A DNA stretch of 64,000 nucleotides, taken from contig OX485808.1 of assembly GCA_950295325.1 (NCBI GenBank), positions 40,134,527 through 40,198,526 on the forward strand. The letters are read 5' to 3'. The position numbers were made by a program, and so were the translations under genes. The notes under the pieces were generated by a model. The model searched no databases. It worked only from the letters and a program-made list of their open reading frames with translations, and was not told the origin of the DNA. This DNA is from Polytrichum commune (lineage: Eukaryota; Streptophyta; Polytrichopsida; Polytrichales; Polytrichaceae). Positions 49,925-61,229 of the stretch are shown piece after piece; position 1 is the stretch's first letter; the number at the start of each line of letters is the position of its first letter.

Positions 49925-52900
49925 TTAGTTAGCGACGGGGGGATACATGAGCTGCTGTGAGTGGGAATTGACATCAACGCTCACCATGCTCTGAAGCATG
50001 TCAGCCCAGTAATCTTTCATGTTTTCAACACCACTTGCATTAGCGTAGTTACCACTTGCATTAGTGTAGTCAGTGCTAGATTCCGGTGGAGTCCTAGGAG
50101 CTACGTTCATCTGCTTCGGAGTCGCCTGGTAAGTTGTCCACGCGCTTGATCTCACAGAGGAGGGTGGAGCCCAACAATTAGGATCATCAATGTGGCGTGT
50201 TTGTCCATGAGGCAGTGCTAATGCAGATACTGGGAACCGTGACAGCTCAGGTAAGGGATCTTCTGAGGTGGACATGTAATAGTCTAAGGTGGCAACCGGA
50301 GTAGCGGTATACACAAGCTTGTCCTCCAGAGAAGGGGCCGAAGGTGCTAAATCTTGTGCGTAAACTCCTTGAAGCTGTTGTGTGTTGATTGAATCGGCAG
50401 TTCTGTCAAGCTGAGGCCTTGACAAGAAATTGGGTCCTGCAGAGTTATTGGGGTGCAAATTTTGGTTGAGATTCAGAAGCTGCTGCTGTTGGATCTGATC
50501 ATTACAACTGTTGTTGTGACTTCTTGAGACTAGCCTTGCCTCTGTTTCCATTCGCACACGATCCCACTGTGATGAGTGGCTTGACACGGTGGAGCTGCAC
50601 AATTCCAGTGAGCCTAGGTCTAGGCTGTCCACTGTGGAATTACTGGACACGGTGGAGGTTGGGCATTGATGAATATTATTAACATTCTGGCGCATTTGGA
50701 AGTTGTGGAGGCGTTTCTTGAGGTGGGTGTTCCAGTGGTTCTTGATCTCATTGTCAGTGCGGCCGGGTAGATGAGATGCAATGGACGACCATCTTTAACC
50801 CCGCAAAATTGGGCACACAGTTGAACAATGAGTTACAATGATGAGGAGGGCATTATGTAGTCTTGGAGTTATTAACCTCTCATAGCCTGAATACCAAGAA
50901 CCAAAAAATCCACTTCTCACTTCACTTTGCAAGTTTGACAGATGGACAATGGGAGATGCATGACGAGCTTGAGCAAACTGGTTTCAGGTGCTTAGGGGAA
51001 TGGGTCTACTAGGTACTTGGGTGGCAACTAATCTGTAGCATTATCTGTTCTAATATTGATCCATTAGAGATATTAGAATTTAGAAGTGATTTCTGAAATT
51101 GAAGGAGAGTTGCCACCCTGAGACAAGCTAAAGCTCGCCTCATGTACATGTCAAGCACTTTATATTTTGGAAGGCAATTTCAGGGACCTAGTCTAGAATG
51201 AAGACAGGAGAGAGGGAGCTATTATATAACCTGTTGCCCAGCAAGCCATGAAGGTACATGATAAGCTGTTGTTCTTGAAAAGAGAATTCTCCGCGCTTGA
51301 CGTTGGGACTCAGGTAGTTCGTCCACCTCAGTCTGCAGCTCTTACCACATCTCAACAATCCTGCTCATGTCCACATGCATCCACATATGCTAGTCTCAGT
51401 TTCGTTAAGATATGTGGGCCTTATGTCAGCACTCTTTTTATTGAACACTTCTCTTTGAGGGGAAGAATATGACAAGGCTTTTAGTTGAGATTAAACACCA
51501 AAAAGACACATGTTGAGATGAGATTGGACTATGTGCTCAAAACGTAGAAATTGTTCTAGGTGTTTAGTAATTAACACAAATGGGAGGATCTACATGATTG
51601 CTTTAAATGATCATTGCTTTAAATGGAAAAGACATCCTCACTTTGATCTCTTAAAATTTTGCATCTCAATTTCAATTCTGAAATACAAAACAACAATTTC
51701 TTGGGATTCACAATTGCTAATCAGATGAGAATACTCCTAATCCAATCCAACAGCTGAAGCTGACTGGAAATGGAAATGCCCACAGATTAGTTAGTGCATA
51801 AGTGGAAGAGAGAAAGAACAAGTGGACACAACATATCCCACCTTTTCATGGACTCTCAATGAGCCTTACATACTATCATTTGCACAAACTTCAGTCTGTG
51901 ATGAGACTAAGGCAAGAAGAAGCAGGAGCAGCAAAACTAGGTAGAAGTCTGATGTATCATCGTTGTGACGAATTTGTTGGACTATGGTCCTCTAATTTGT
52001 TGTGATTCAATGCACGATGTACTCAAGGGACCATTGAACTAGAGCCTGTACTTGAAGATTCAAAGACCATCAGATCGTAAGAGTGTCATATAAGTCTGGG
52101 ATGCTACATGTAATGCCATCTAGTTCCAAGCCTAGTTGGCAAAGGACGTGGCATGGTTTAAAAGCGGAGGTTTTAAGCCTCAAGCATTGACCCTCTCATC
52201 GATATCTAAAGATGAGGCAAGAATATAGGATCTTTAAAAGTGTCACCTACGCCCTAGGCTTGTGATTGGTGCTTGTAGTCTTAGCTATGAGGGCACGAGG
52301 AAACTCCATCAATAAAAATCAATAATAAGATAGATGAGTGGTAAGGCATTTGGGGATGAGACAAAAACTATCCTACATGTCATTGCTCAGTAGATAAATC
52401 AATGAACATGTGTGAGCTACTCAACTAAAAACCTACTCGAAAATATCCGGAGCAAGTTCTTGTAGGTGCACCGGGATAGCCAGTTGCCTTCGCTATAAGA
52501 GAAGCTTTACCTAGTTTTAAGGAAGGACTTTGGTTATTTGGTAAAGTCATGTGGGGAATGGGCCTTAAGGAAATCAAGAACATGCCCACACATTTCATTT
52601 CCATCCAAAAACAAGAAAAATGGGAGAAAAAGAAACCATAACATTCTTCAGCAATGTTCATTTGGTAAATGAAATGAAATTAATTTTAAAGGCCATGAAG
52701 CAGAAAAGGCTAATGAGAACAAAAATACATCACGATAGTTTCATACCAACTAATTCTCTAGAGTATCGGGAGTTCGGTTAGCCTCCGTGGGAAATGAGAT
52801 GAATCTTGTTTCATGTGTCTCCAGAAAAGTAGAGTCCATTCTTCAACAACTCAGTTGTTCACCCTTCCCTATTTAAGATTACACTCGCCTCTCGCTTAAA

Positions 52901-53482
52901 TTACTAATTTCCCTCTGCACTGTCCGATTTGCCCGAGTTTGAGGAACATGATGTTCCCATTTGCACCGAGCCTTGAACAGGCAATACCTGTCAATTTCAG
53001 ATTGAAGAACTAATTCTAGATGAATCCTTACATGTTTGTCGTACCAGGATCTCCACCTACAAACGGGAACATCTGACCGCCAGTTACAGAGGAGACAGTT
53101 GAGTTTGAGAAAATCCGGTTCAAAGTTCAAGACTTTCGACAAATCGCCGATCATTTTGGAGGAATCTATAGAATATACTGTACGTTCAGTTGAATCTCAA
53201 GGAAAACCCGAAAGATATCAACATGGGAACATTTGGCATTCAACCGAGTTTGCCCAAAATCTCCCCGGACACTGATCTCCACAAGAATGAATCCTTGGAC
53301 AGCAGGGTGTGAATTGCAGATTCATTGGTGGAAGAATTTTTTGACATACCAGCACGTTTAGGGAGAGCTCGCCAGCTGCCATGGCCACGGCGCTGGATGT
53401 AAGCCACCAGCTTCGCATCCTCATCTGGCGTCCACGGCCCTTTCTTCAACCCCACTTGGTCACAGCACGCCACTCTACCCAT
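49925..53482 (-). CDS. R2R3-MYB transcription factor, subgroup 9 (MIXTA-like), 3 exons
   Basis: Exons are 53350-53482, 51231-51360 and 49925-50792 (133, 130 and 868 nt; 376 residues). Both introns are GT-AG and sit where plant R2R3-MYB genes usually have them. Residues 1-61 hold R2 (W17, W37, W57), starting [17 protein letters not shown]. Residues 62-116 hold R3 (F70, W89, W108), including [18 protein letters not shown]. No bHLH-binding signature is seen in R3. Residues 162-175 ([13 protein letters not shown]) match the block typical of MIXTA/MYB106-type subgroup 9 proteins, and residues 344-359 ([16 protein letters not shown]) resemble their C-terminal motif. The region between is Gln/Asn/Ser-rich. 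Family members are nuclear regulators of epidermal cell shape and cuticle; that role here is inferred. The R2-R3 linker reads SPNVKRGEF where RPDIKRGKF is usual, and R2 has LLRCGKSC where LQRCGKSC is usual. It is the only well supported intact gene in the window. The start is the first in-frame ATG before the conserved N-terminus. Confidence 0.95.
50030..50071 (-). repeat. 21-bp tandem duplication inside the MYB coding sequence
   Basis: Two adjacent 21-bp units differ at two bases (50030-50050 and 50051-50071). They encode the near-repeat YTNASGN / YANASGV just before the conserved C-terminal motif. The reading frame is kept, so this is an in-frame seven-residue expansion. Confidence 0.85.
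50793..51230 (-). other. Intron 2 of the MYB gene
   Basis: This 438-bp intron begins GTTATA and ends TTAAAG. It splits the Arg88 codon (AG|A), the standard second intron position in R2R3-MYB genes. No repeat was recognised in it. Confidence 0.92.
52668..52800 (+). repeat. Dispersed repeat E, copy 2, in MYB intron 1
   Basis: Counterpart of 8274-8400, with about 130 bp of clear similarity ending near GTTAGCCTCCGTGGGA. It adds to the transposon-derived content of the intron. Confidence 0.6.
53097..53274 (-). repeat. Dispersed repeat G, copy 4, in MYB intron 1
   Basis: It shares TTCAAGACTTTCGACAAATC-like, GGAGGAATCTATAGAATATA and GCCCAAAATCTCCCCGGACA with copy 3. It keeps more CpG than the other copies, so it may be younger or less methylated. 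It lies just inside the intron donor. Confidence 0.7.
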
Positions 53483-53700
53483 AAGTCTAGCTCCACTTTA
53501 AAGTCTACCTCCGCCTTCTAACCCACTCAGCTGCACCTGGAACCCCTCCAACTTTCCTTGCAAAAGATCCCAATACAGTGCATGCCTTCAAGGGTATATT
53601 GATCTAACCTTAAACCGGGCCTGAATCCGCAAAGGTGCCCATCAACCCTTCAAAAACCATCTGAATATTCATCGTCGTAGGAGCATCGGAGTTGCAGGTA
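53483..53700 (-). promoter_or_regulatory. Candidate 5' leader of the MYB gene with two short upstream ORFs
   Basis: Directly upstream of the start codon there are two minus-strand ORFs. One is at 53610-53672 (20 codons plus stop) and one at 53527-53583 (18 codons plus stop). Both end before the MYB ATG. If the transcript starts upstream of 53672, they could lower translation of the main ORF. No convincing TATA box was seen near here, and the transcription start cannot be placed from sequence alone. Confidence 0.35.
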
Positions 53701-55141
53701 TGAGGATGCAGAGGAGACTCGCTGGACTATCTACTATACTAACTAAGGCATGTTGGAATGATTGAACCCGAACTGTGGCCTGAAGTCGAGCAATTCATAT
53801 TCATCTTTAATTCCGGTGTATCACCTACATGGCCTAGCCTGAGTAGACCTACAATCAGTGCAGGCTGTGATGAATCTTTCAATAGCCGTTGGCTCGTTTC
53901 GGTAACTAACGCCGGAATGGAATCGATCCTGATATTGTTGGGACTGATGTTACAGATCTCCTGTAACATACCTAAACCTAGTGAGTGCGGAAGTCGATTC
54001 AGTGATCCTGACAAGCGAATTGAGTGAGTGATTGTGTACAAGGCCACCGAGGAGCCGAGAACGAGAGATCGACGGTCTCTCTTCGGTGCACCCGATCGAC
54101 AGAAGCCTTTGGAGTAAAGGTCTTAAGCATGGCTAACTATGTCCACATTTGGCGTTATGGCGTTCCAATCCATTCTTCCAATGTTGGTGGCCCTTTGATA
54201 GAGGAGTTTGTCAACCCTGGGGTGGCAACAACTAGGGTATAATGTAGAGGTCCTCGAATAATAAGATCATTTGAGAGTTGATAATGGCTCTATAATAATG
54301 TAGTATAGAGTTATTGCCAAGGACTTCAAAAGAGGGTTGGATTGAAAATATCATAATTCTTCTCATATTTGATTATAATACATTAATTTTTTTTGTTATA
54401 AGATCCTTTTATAATTATTAGTAACTTTAGGAACATTCTTAGGTTTTGGACTAGGGTTGCTGTAATATTAAATATTTTATTATACAACTTCAAACCATTA
54501 TAGCTTATATTAGAACTTGTGTATTTACATAAATTTTGATAAGTACCATTGGATTCATCTTGACTTTTTCTTTATCGACATATAAAAAATGCTTACTAGT
54601 TAATAATCATATTGATACCATTATAATGCGATATAAAATTTAATACTCAAGTATCATAATTCAGTTGCTATCACCTTGGGTTGTTAACACCCCATCTAGA
54701 ACCTAAGTTATGAGTATGAGCATCGTCATAGATGGTTGCCCTTGCCATGTCTTTGAGGGCTTTTGTCTGGTATCAGTCTAATGCGTGTACAATATAGAAA
54801 TCCTTGCTAGATCGTTTGTTGCATCTTCCAACCCCCCGCATGTTTTTGTTAAAGGTGAGGTCATTCCTTTCCACCCAAATGGCTCATAGTGTGATGATCC
54901 TTCTTAGGAGCAGCCAAATTCTCGAGAACTTATTGAGAGAGGCATGGATCGTTTTGCCAAAGATTATGTGATGCCAATCAAGGGGTCACCGAGGCCCTAA
55001 ATTTTTCACTTGGCTTGGCTTTCAAGAAGTTCAATTAATCCCAATTGAGTAGTCTCAAGCTCTTCTTGCAATTTTGTAATCCCCAAAACGGTGTGTGTTG
55101 GTCTTAGGGGTGTCAAGAGCACACAAAATTAATACACTTGT
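53701..55141. other. Upstream region of the MYB gene
   Basis: 53700-54250 has balanced base composition and more CpG, as expected near a plant promoter. Beyond 54250 it becomes AT-rich. Overlapping ORFs on both strands (89-102 codons) have no recognised domain and probably reflect this composition. No TATA box or known element is claimed. Confidence 0.4.
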
Positions 55142-55748
55142 GGGTGCAACCACAAGTAAAGTGGACACCTCTTGATCCTTGCCTAGTGTTAAGTGAAAGT
55201 GGTTCAAAACCATACACTTTGTGAAGAAAATAATCATAGACATTTTTAAAAAAAAAAATTGATCTACAAAGCCAAGCAATTTATGATGACAAAAAAAATT
55301 CTAGGAGAAGTCTACATACTTTAGAAGGTGGTGCAAGTGGTGTGCAAGTAGGTGATATTGAACATGCAACTCACTAAAATTTGTTTAAAATATGATAAAA
55401 TTACACTAAATTGATGGTTTTCTACAAAATTTTGTGATGATGCCCTCAAGTGGATAATGAATTCAAGGAATATTAAAAAAAATCCAACTTTAAAATAAAT
55501 CAGGTCATGAAATCTACATCCAAAACCAAATTCAACCATATGCTTTTGACCATCACTTTTAATGATAATTTTTGAACATCTCATCTTGATTCTCTATTTT
55601 TGAGTATTTAACACAACAATACATGCCATCATGAAAAAAAATCCAATTTAAACAACACTTTGCTACTATTTTTAGGCCTTTGACCAAAAACATTATGGTT
55701 TAAGTATACCAAAACACTATTTTGGTCCACTTTACCATGCTTGCACCC
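55142..55748 (+). mobile_element. Inverted-repeat element, family B copy 4, both ends present
   Basis: The ends are GGGTGCAACCACAAGTAAAG and TTTACCATGCTTGCACCC, that is GGGTGCAA...GTAAAGTGGAC inverted repeats. The flanks share TTGT (55138-55141 and 55749-55752), a possible 4-bp target duplication. Length is 607 bp. It is non-autonomous and its superfamily is not assigned. Confidence 0.7.
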
Positions 55749-57215
55749 TTGTCATCAAGTTTAGTAATGAACCTAGCTCTCCATGAGTGAAGGCATGCAT
55801 GTGATGTTCGGCTACTTTTTTTAATTGGACACCTATATTTGATTGGTGTATGCTTAGAGGATCAAAGAACAAAGACTATAAAGACACATGTTCAAATAAA
55901 ACTGGACCACTTTTTAAAAAGTTTATTGACTACTCCACACTCAATAATGAACACAATTGAGAGGACTTCATATAATATTCAGTTGAGAAATCAACAAACA
56001 TGCCATTCTGGTAACCAATCGTCTAAACAAAACAAAAAAGGAGGCTAATGTTCAACATGATATTTGTTGATGTTTCATAATGATAGATTTGCTAAGTTTG
56101 CAACATAAATGTGAAGACATACATCTGATCAATAGAAGATGGAGAACAAGAAAAACCAACCAAATAACACCCATGTACCTTTATAATGTGAGGGATTGGA
56201 TTTGTCCACGGTGCCACCCCTTGAGTACATGGCCCTAATAGCCGTCAAACGTGGCAATTGGATAAGTGCAAGGTTTTCCAACCATCGATCACATACTACA
56301 GTCTAACCTCATTAATACGACACTTGTTTATACGACACCCTTGATATTACGACACATTTTTACGCGACCAAACCTTTTAGTTGAAACCTCCCTCTTTTAT
56401 ACGACTATGACTCAATAATGCAACATTTAGAATCTCCATTTTGTCATACTAAAGAGGTAGTTAATGCTAAATTTTCTTTCATCTATGTTATATACATTTA
56501 AAATACATATATTTTCACTTGAGGACTACTTGGGAACTTCATTTACTATTGGGAACTTAATGAGAATTAGGGTTACTAGTGTAGAATGGTCATGGTTAGG
56601 GTTAGAGTGGCCTCTTGCCTAGTATGTTGCTAAACATCATGCATCATTGTTGTCTAGTTTCTTATTAGAGAACTCTTATATTTTGGTGTTGATAAATATT
56701 TTATTAGTTTTCAAAAGTTAGTAGGGAATTTAGATAAGATGACAGTTGCTAGCTTGGGTAGGCAACACCCGAGATCTTTGGACTCCTATTTCAAGAATTC
56801 TTGAGAATATTTGTATTTGTTTGGAGTTATAAGTTATTATTTCATACCATCTATATTGCTTAAACTCGTTGTATATATATGTTTTAAGTTCATATTATGT
56901 ATGTTTTCATATTCCCTCGATAACACAACAACTTTACGCCATTTGTCATATTAATCAGAATACGACACCTTGATAATACAACTTTTTTGGTGTTTCCCAA
57001 ACGTGTCATACTAAAGAGGGAGAACAGTAGCCCCATACTTTCCCTTTCAGTAGACAAAGCTGTGGATCTAAAACAGCACTGCAAAAGTATGGTGGTTAAC
57101 AAGATGTTGTGGTTGATTATTGATGTTGCAGTTACTCTAGGATCTTCTAAGGACAACAACTTAGTCTAGAGATAATAAAGAAAAGAATTTTACATCTAGG
57201 TTCTGTTTAAACTGA
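55749..57215. other. Gene-free stretch
   Basis: Near 56300-56460 and 56920-57000 there are repeated words TACGACAC and ATACGACTATGAC on the plus strand, suggesting a short inverted or direct repeat pair (CTAATACGACA.../...CATACTAAAGAGG). No gene. Confidence 0.4.
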
Positions 57216-57715
57216 GGGCCACTTTGCACATGAGCCAAGAGCCGTGACCATGAAATTGTGAGAGCCCAAAAGAAAGTGTCCAAAGGCCGTTCCAAGACAC
57301 CTCCAAAATCATGTAATTTGATCACAAACCCTCAAGTGTAGTGTGAAGTCATATGTGACCGGACTCTCAACCAAATGCTATTTCACTGAATTTCTATTCA
57401 TGCAGGGTCCTCACGCATGATAAAATAGAATAAATCAACGGCTGTGAGCGTTCCGAGTGTGATGGTCTCCCGGTTTTGTGTTAAGCCTACCTCCAAGAGG
57501 TGGTTTTTGAAAATAGTCCAAGTGACCATGAAACATGATCCATATGATGCCACGTAGGAATCCACGTACACTTCACATCCATCTTGCATTCACATACTCC
57601 GTTGGTCCCTCGAACGTAGCGTGAAGTGAACTTGGACCGGCTCCGCCTTTTCCACCAATGAGAGTGCTTGAAGTGCAATGGTCACGGGCTCTCAGTCTCG
57701 TGTGTGAAGTGGCCC
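57216..57715 (-). mobile_element. PIF/Harbinger-like MITE, copy A5
   Basis: This 500-bp element starts GGGCCACTTTGCACA and ends TGTGTGAAGTGGCCC; its interior matches A3 and A4 in reverse. The flanks (TGA and GTA) no longer match, so the target duplication is not preserved. Confidence 0.8.
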
Positions 57716-58353
57716 GTAACCGTACAAATTGCATCTAGTTGTGATTGACAATACGGCCCACATCAAAATTCAATCAACATCTCAGACAAAAATAAATTGT
57801 CAATGAAATGGTAGTTGAGTGCGTCCCACATTATTTAGTCGATGGTGATTGGTGTGACTCATTTGTGAAAATAGGTGGATTGTGCACTCCACCCTCATTA
57901 TGGAGTTTTATACCAGGCTAGCCGCTAGGTACTGTTTCAAGCTCAATAAGTTACACCAATTTGTCCTACTAGTGTTGGAGAATTGTGTGAGAGGGAAATA
58001 TTGCATACGAATGTGCCCCTTGTCCATCCAACATAAAAACTTGGACCCCTATAGGCTTTGTGGCTTGGCTCATTGCAAATGATCCAAGCTAGATTAATTT
58101 GGGGTCTTTGAATATGGTGTTAAATCGACTAGAACAATATCCTTCAGGTTGCACACTATTTTGGGGTTTTTCATGTTGGCTGAATCATGAGAGGTAGTAT
58201 GTTTCTATGAGACAACTCCCTTTTCTCATTAGTGTGGGTACACATTTGAGGAGATGCAAAACATTATAGTAGTTTTACTAAGATGACTTAAATGCTAATA
58301 TGCACAACAAGAGGTATAAAATAACATATTACGTAAAGAATGGTATTGTATGT

Positions 58354-58368
58354 GGGGGGGGGGGGGGG
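58354..58368 (+). repeat. G15 homopolymer
   Basis: A run of 15 G in otherwise AT-rich DNA, about 215 bp before the hAT-like element C3. Confidence 0.9.
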
Positions 58369-58584
58369 ACTGACATTCCACTTGAAAATGTGGTGCGACT
58401 GAACAAAGGGTCTCATTTAAAATTTCAAAGTATAAATTATTAAATTATTAATTACACTTAGGATATTGAAAATCCATTTGAGAATTAAATAGTTATATTT
58501 CATTAATATGTATAATATGGGATATCTTATGAATATGCACATTATTTCATAGCTCCCTTGAAAATTTCCCATTATTGCATGTGA

Positions 58585-59303
58585 CCCTAGAGGGTGGACT
58601 CATCATTGGAAACCTAAATGACATGTGTGGGTCACTATTAAATTAAACCCCCTACATACCTTTAGTTTATAGAGAAAAAATAAATGTTTAAGGAATAACG
58701 GCAGGCTAGAAAATGGACTCATGTGTTTATATTGAGCTTGTCAAATTAATGTGATAAATGCCTCGACTAAATATACAAATTATAAATTATAAATCAATTA
58801 TGCCTTTATAACATATAAAATCCATGTTCACTTTCTAATGAGAAAGTCATTGAACTTTTTTCTCATTCATAGCATGTAACTTAATGATTGCATCAAAACA
58901 AATAAAGTCAAAAGCACAATAACTTAGCCATAGTTTGGAAAGCAAAACTCTAGGGAGCCCATGATGAGCACTCCAAGAGGTTCTAGCTTGTCCTAGATCC
59001 CAAATGCAAACCCTAACAAGAACGGACAAGGGAATGATTGAGGATTATGATCATATGACAACAATGAATGAATGTGAATTGGATGAAAATTACACATAAT
59101 GTCAATCTTTTCTCTAAACCTTAGGGCCCCCTTTTGTACATCTACCTTTACTTTAAAGTGATCAATAGCCTTTTTAAATGTATACACTAGAGAAAAGTTA
59201 ATACCTCTCCCCTTATGTATATTATATGCAATAGTGCCTCAAATAATACTCCTTCTCACACTCACATTAGTTTGTACATGGTATGAAGAGTCCACCCCCC
59301 GGG
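58585..59303 (+). mobile_element. hAT-like MITE, family C copy 3
   Basis: The ends CCCTAGAGGGTGGACTC and, inverted, CCCGGGGGGTGGACTC bracket 719 bp. ATGTGA precedes and follows the element; with the terminal CCC the shared string is ATGTGACCC (58579-58587, 59304-59312). It aligns with C2 over most of its length and with C1 in reverse. Confidence 0.8.
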
Positions 59304-59617
59304 ATGTGACCCCTTAAATTACAACTAAGTTATAAAAGCATGTACTTAACTCCAGTTGATAACGCACAATAGTCAGACAAATCATTATAGCATGCACATA
59401 GAGCTTGAATAGAAAATAACTAACATCTTTCCGACGTGTACATATGATTGGGGTCTATACGATTTATTTATTTCTCACATGTATATGTATTTGAGGCGAT
59501 TTCCCGGCAACATATTCAACGCATATCATTTTTAAGAGGGGAAAAATCCTCTCAAGGTCATGCACGCACGTGGTGCCCAATTCTAACAATGAGTGCACCC
59601 CTCGAGAGACCAGGTAA

Positions 59618-59787
59618 CACATGAGCATAATTCTCCCTTATATACATGATTCTCATTTATAGAAAGCACTCGCGTTGTTACTATGAACTTTTCAACAAGC
59701 AGCTGTAAACTGTAAGGGTTTTTAATTCACAACCTCTTTGTTTGGAAAGAAACCATCATGTAGCTGCTTAGTAATGTTATGCCAAAT
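59618..59787 (+). repeat. Dispersed repeat H, copy 2
   Basis: Same orientation as the 43.6-kb copy and ends in the same GCTTAGTAATGTTATG. No ORF of note. Confidence 0.6.
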
Positions 59788-60807
59788 GGCACTTTGTGGT
59801 AAATGAAAGTAGGTCAAATGAAAGTCTAATTGTGAGAGGAAAATGGGAGCCGAAATTCGTATTTGGGGTGGACTAGAAAGTCAGCAAGTGGCCATATTCA
59901 AGCATGGATCGGAGGTTCTTTCAAATTCGGTTACTTCCATGATAATGAAACCCAAAAGGCTGTGAAGAAATTCCACGCCCTTTTCCAAGTTGGTTTTGCA
60001 TTCAGACATTGTACAATATCGGGTACAAGCGCATGGAAATTCGACTGTCGATGACCAAGACCATCAAACTCCATGTAAGGATCATCAAACTCAGTCGTGC
60101 AAAGACCACCAAATCCCAAAGACCAATACTAGGCACACATGGGACTCAGGAGGAAAAGAAGTTGAGGAGTCGAGTGCGAGAATGGTATATTTTCATGGGG
60201 ATTAGGAAACAATGGGCATATACATGAGATATTATGCACATTTGATGTATATTCTTGGAATTTTTTGTTTTATTATTAATATGAATTAGTTCTATCCTTT
60301 TCTTTCTTTCTTTTTTAATTTTTAATTTTAAAAGAGACCCTATCTTCTACTGCATGATGTTTTTTAGTGGAATGTTGATTACACCTCTCCCCCCCGGCCT
60401 TTTGGTAGGTACACGAATCCGCATTCTCACTACATCAATTTTACTCTAAAGACTGTGAAGCGCCGGAAAGGTGGGGAACTATTCTTCTCTTCACCTCTCC
60501 AATATGGGATGTTTAATTCTTGAATATTGTTCTAGAGATGATGATACTAAGGGCCGGTTTACACTACGGTGGAGAAGGCCTCCGGTCAGTCAAGAATGCT
60601 TGGCCAAGACATGGTTATATAAGGCAAATGGTGGATGTGCCGGAGAAGAATTAAAGGCAATAAAATATTTTTATTGAGTTGGGTGTGAGGCCAAAACCAC
60701 CACCCTTAAGCGTCCTAGTCCGGGTGATGGTTTTGTGAGTCACATGTGTAACACCAAATTCACAATAGCATGGTAAGTACCCTTTATATTAATGAACATC
60801 CCATGGC

Positions 60808-60978
60808 TCAAGATTGTGATACTTTATTAATGCTTGTTTCTTGAACAAGTGGGGCATTAGCCTCCTCGAGGGTCCACCCTGCAGCTTTGGCCACACATGC
60901 CCTTAAGGATATGTCTCTGGCACCCTTAATCTTCACTTCCCTTGCCTTCCCCTTGTTAGGATCATTCATCTTCTCCAT
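60808..60978 (-). CDS. Small coding-like ORF, 56 residues, unknown
   Basis: Starting at ATG 60978, the frame reads MEKMNDPNKGKAREVKIKG, then ARDISLRACVAKAAGWTLEE and ends SINKVSQS. Charged and small residues are balanced as in a real protein and codon use is mixed. No family was recognised. The frame is closed just upstream, so it is either a complete micro-ORF or the remnant of a larger transposon gene. Confidence 0.2.
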   Translation of the reverse strand: MEKMNDPNKGKAREVKIKGARDISLRACVAKAAGWTLEEANAPLVQETSINKVSQS

Positions 60979-61229
60979 TCTTGTGCATGTAAGTTACTTT
61001 GACCAAGAGGATGCAAGTGTTTAAAAACACTGTTCTCAATAATCAATCTCAATTACACTTACTTGTGGAGCAACACCTAAAACTATCTAGCCTAATAAGT
61101 CCAACACCCACACATGTACCACGTCATCAAAAGGTAGTATGACGTGGCCGTTATTTAATCTTGGTGATCCACCCAAAATTAAGCCAAACCTTAGGCCCCT
61201 AACTAGTCTCCGCTAACTAATCCCAGCTA

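Larger units (their letters stand above)
51361..53349 (-). other. Intron 1 of the MYB gene, repeat-laden
   Basis: The donor reads GTATGT right after the first base of the Gly45 codon, and the acceptor reads GAGCAG before exon 2. At 1989 bp it is long for a R2R3-MYB first intron. It contains two repeats found elsewhere in the window: one at 52668-52800 (relative at 8274-8400) and one at 53097-53274 (relatives near 10.1, 32.7 and 33.7 kb). The second lies about 75 bp inside the donor site. The rest of the intron shows no coding signal I recognise. Confidence 0.9.

Noticed and set aside
53739-54047. 102-codon minus-strand frame upstream of the MYB gene, and an 89-codon plus-strand frame over it
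   Set aside because: Neither has a recognised domain, and open frames on both strands are likely a by-product of balanced composition near the promoter.
54766-54780. TGGTATCAG, similar to a plant LTR-retrotransposon primer-binding site
   Set aside because: The match breaks after nine bases, and no LTR or polypurine tract was seen around it.
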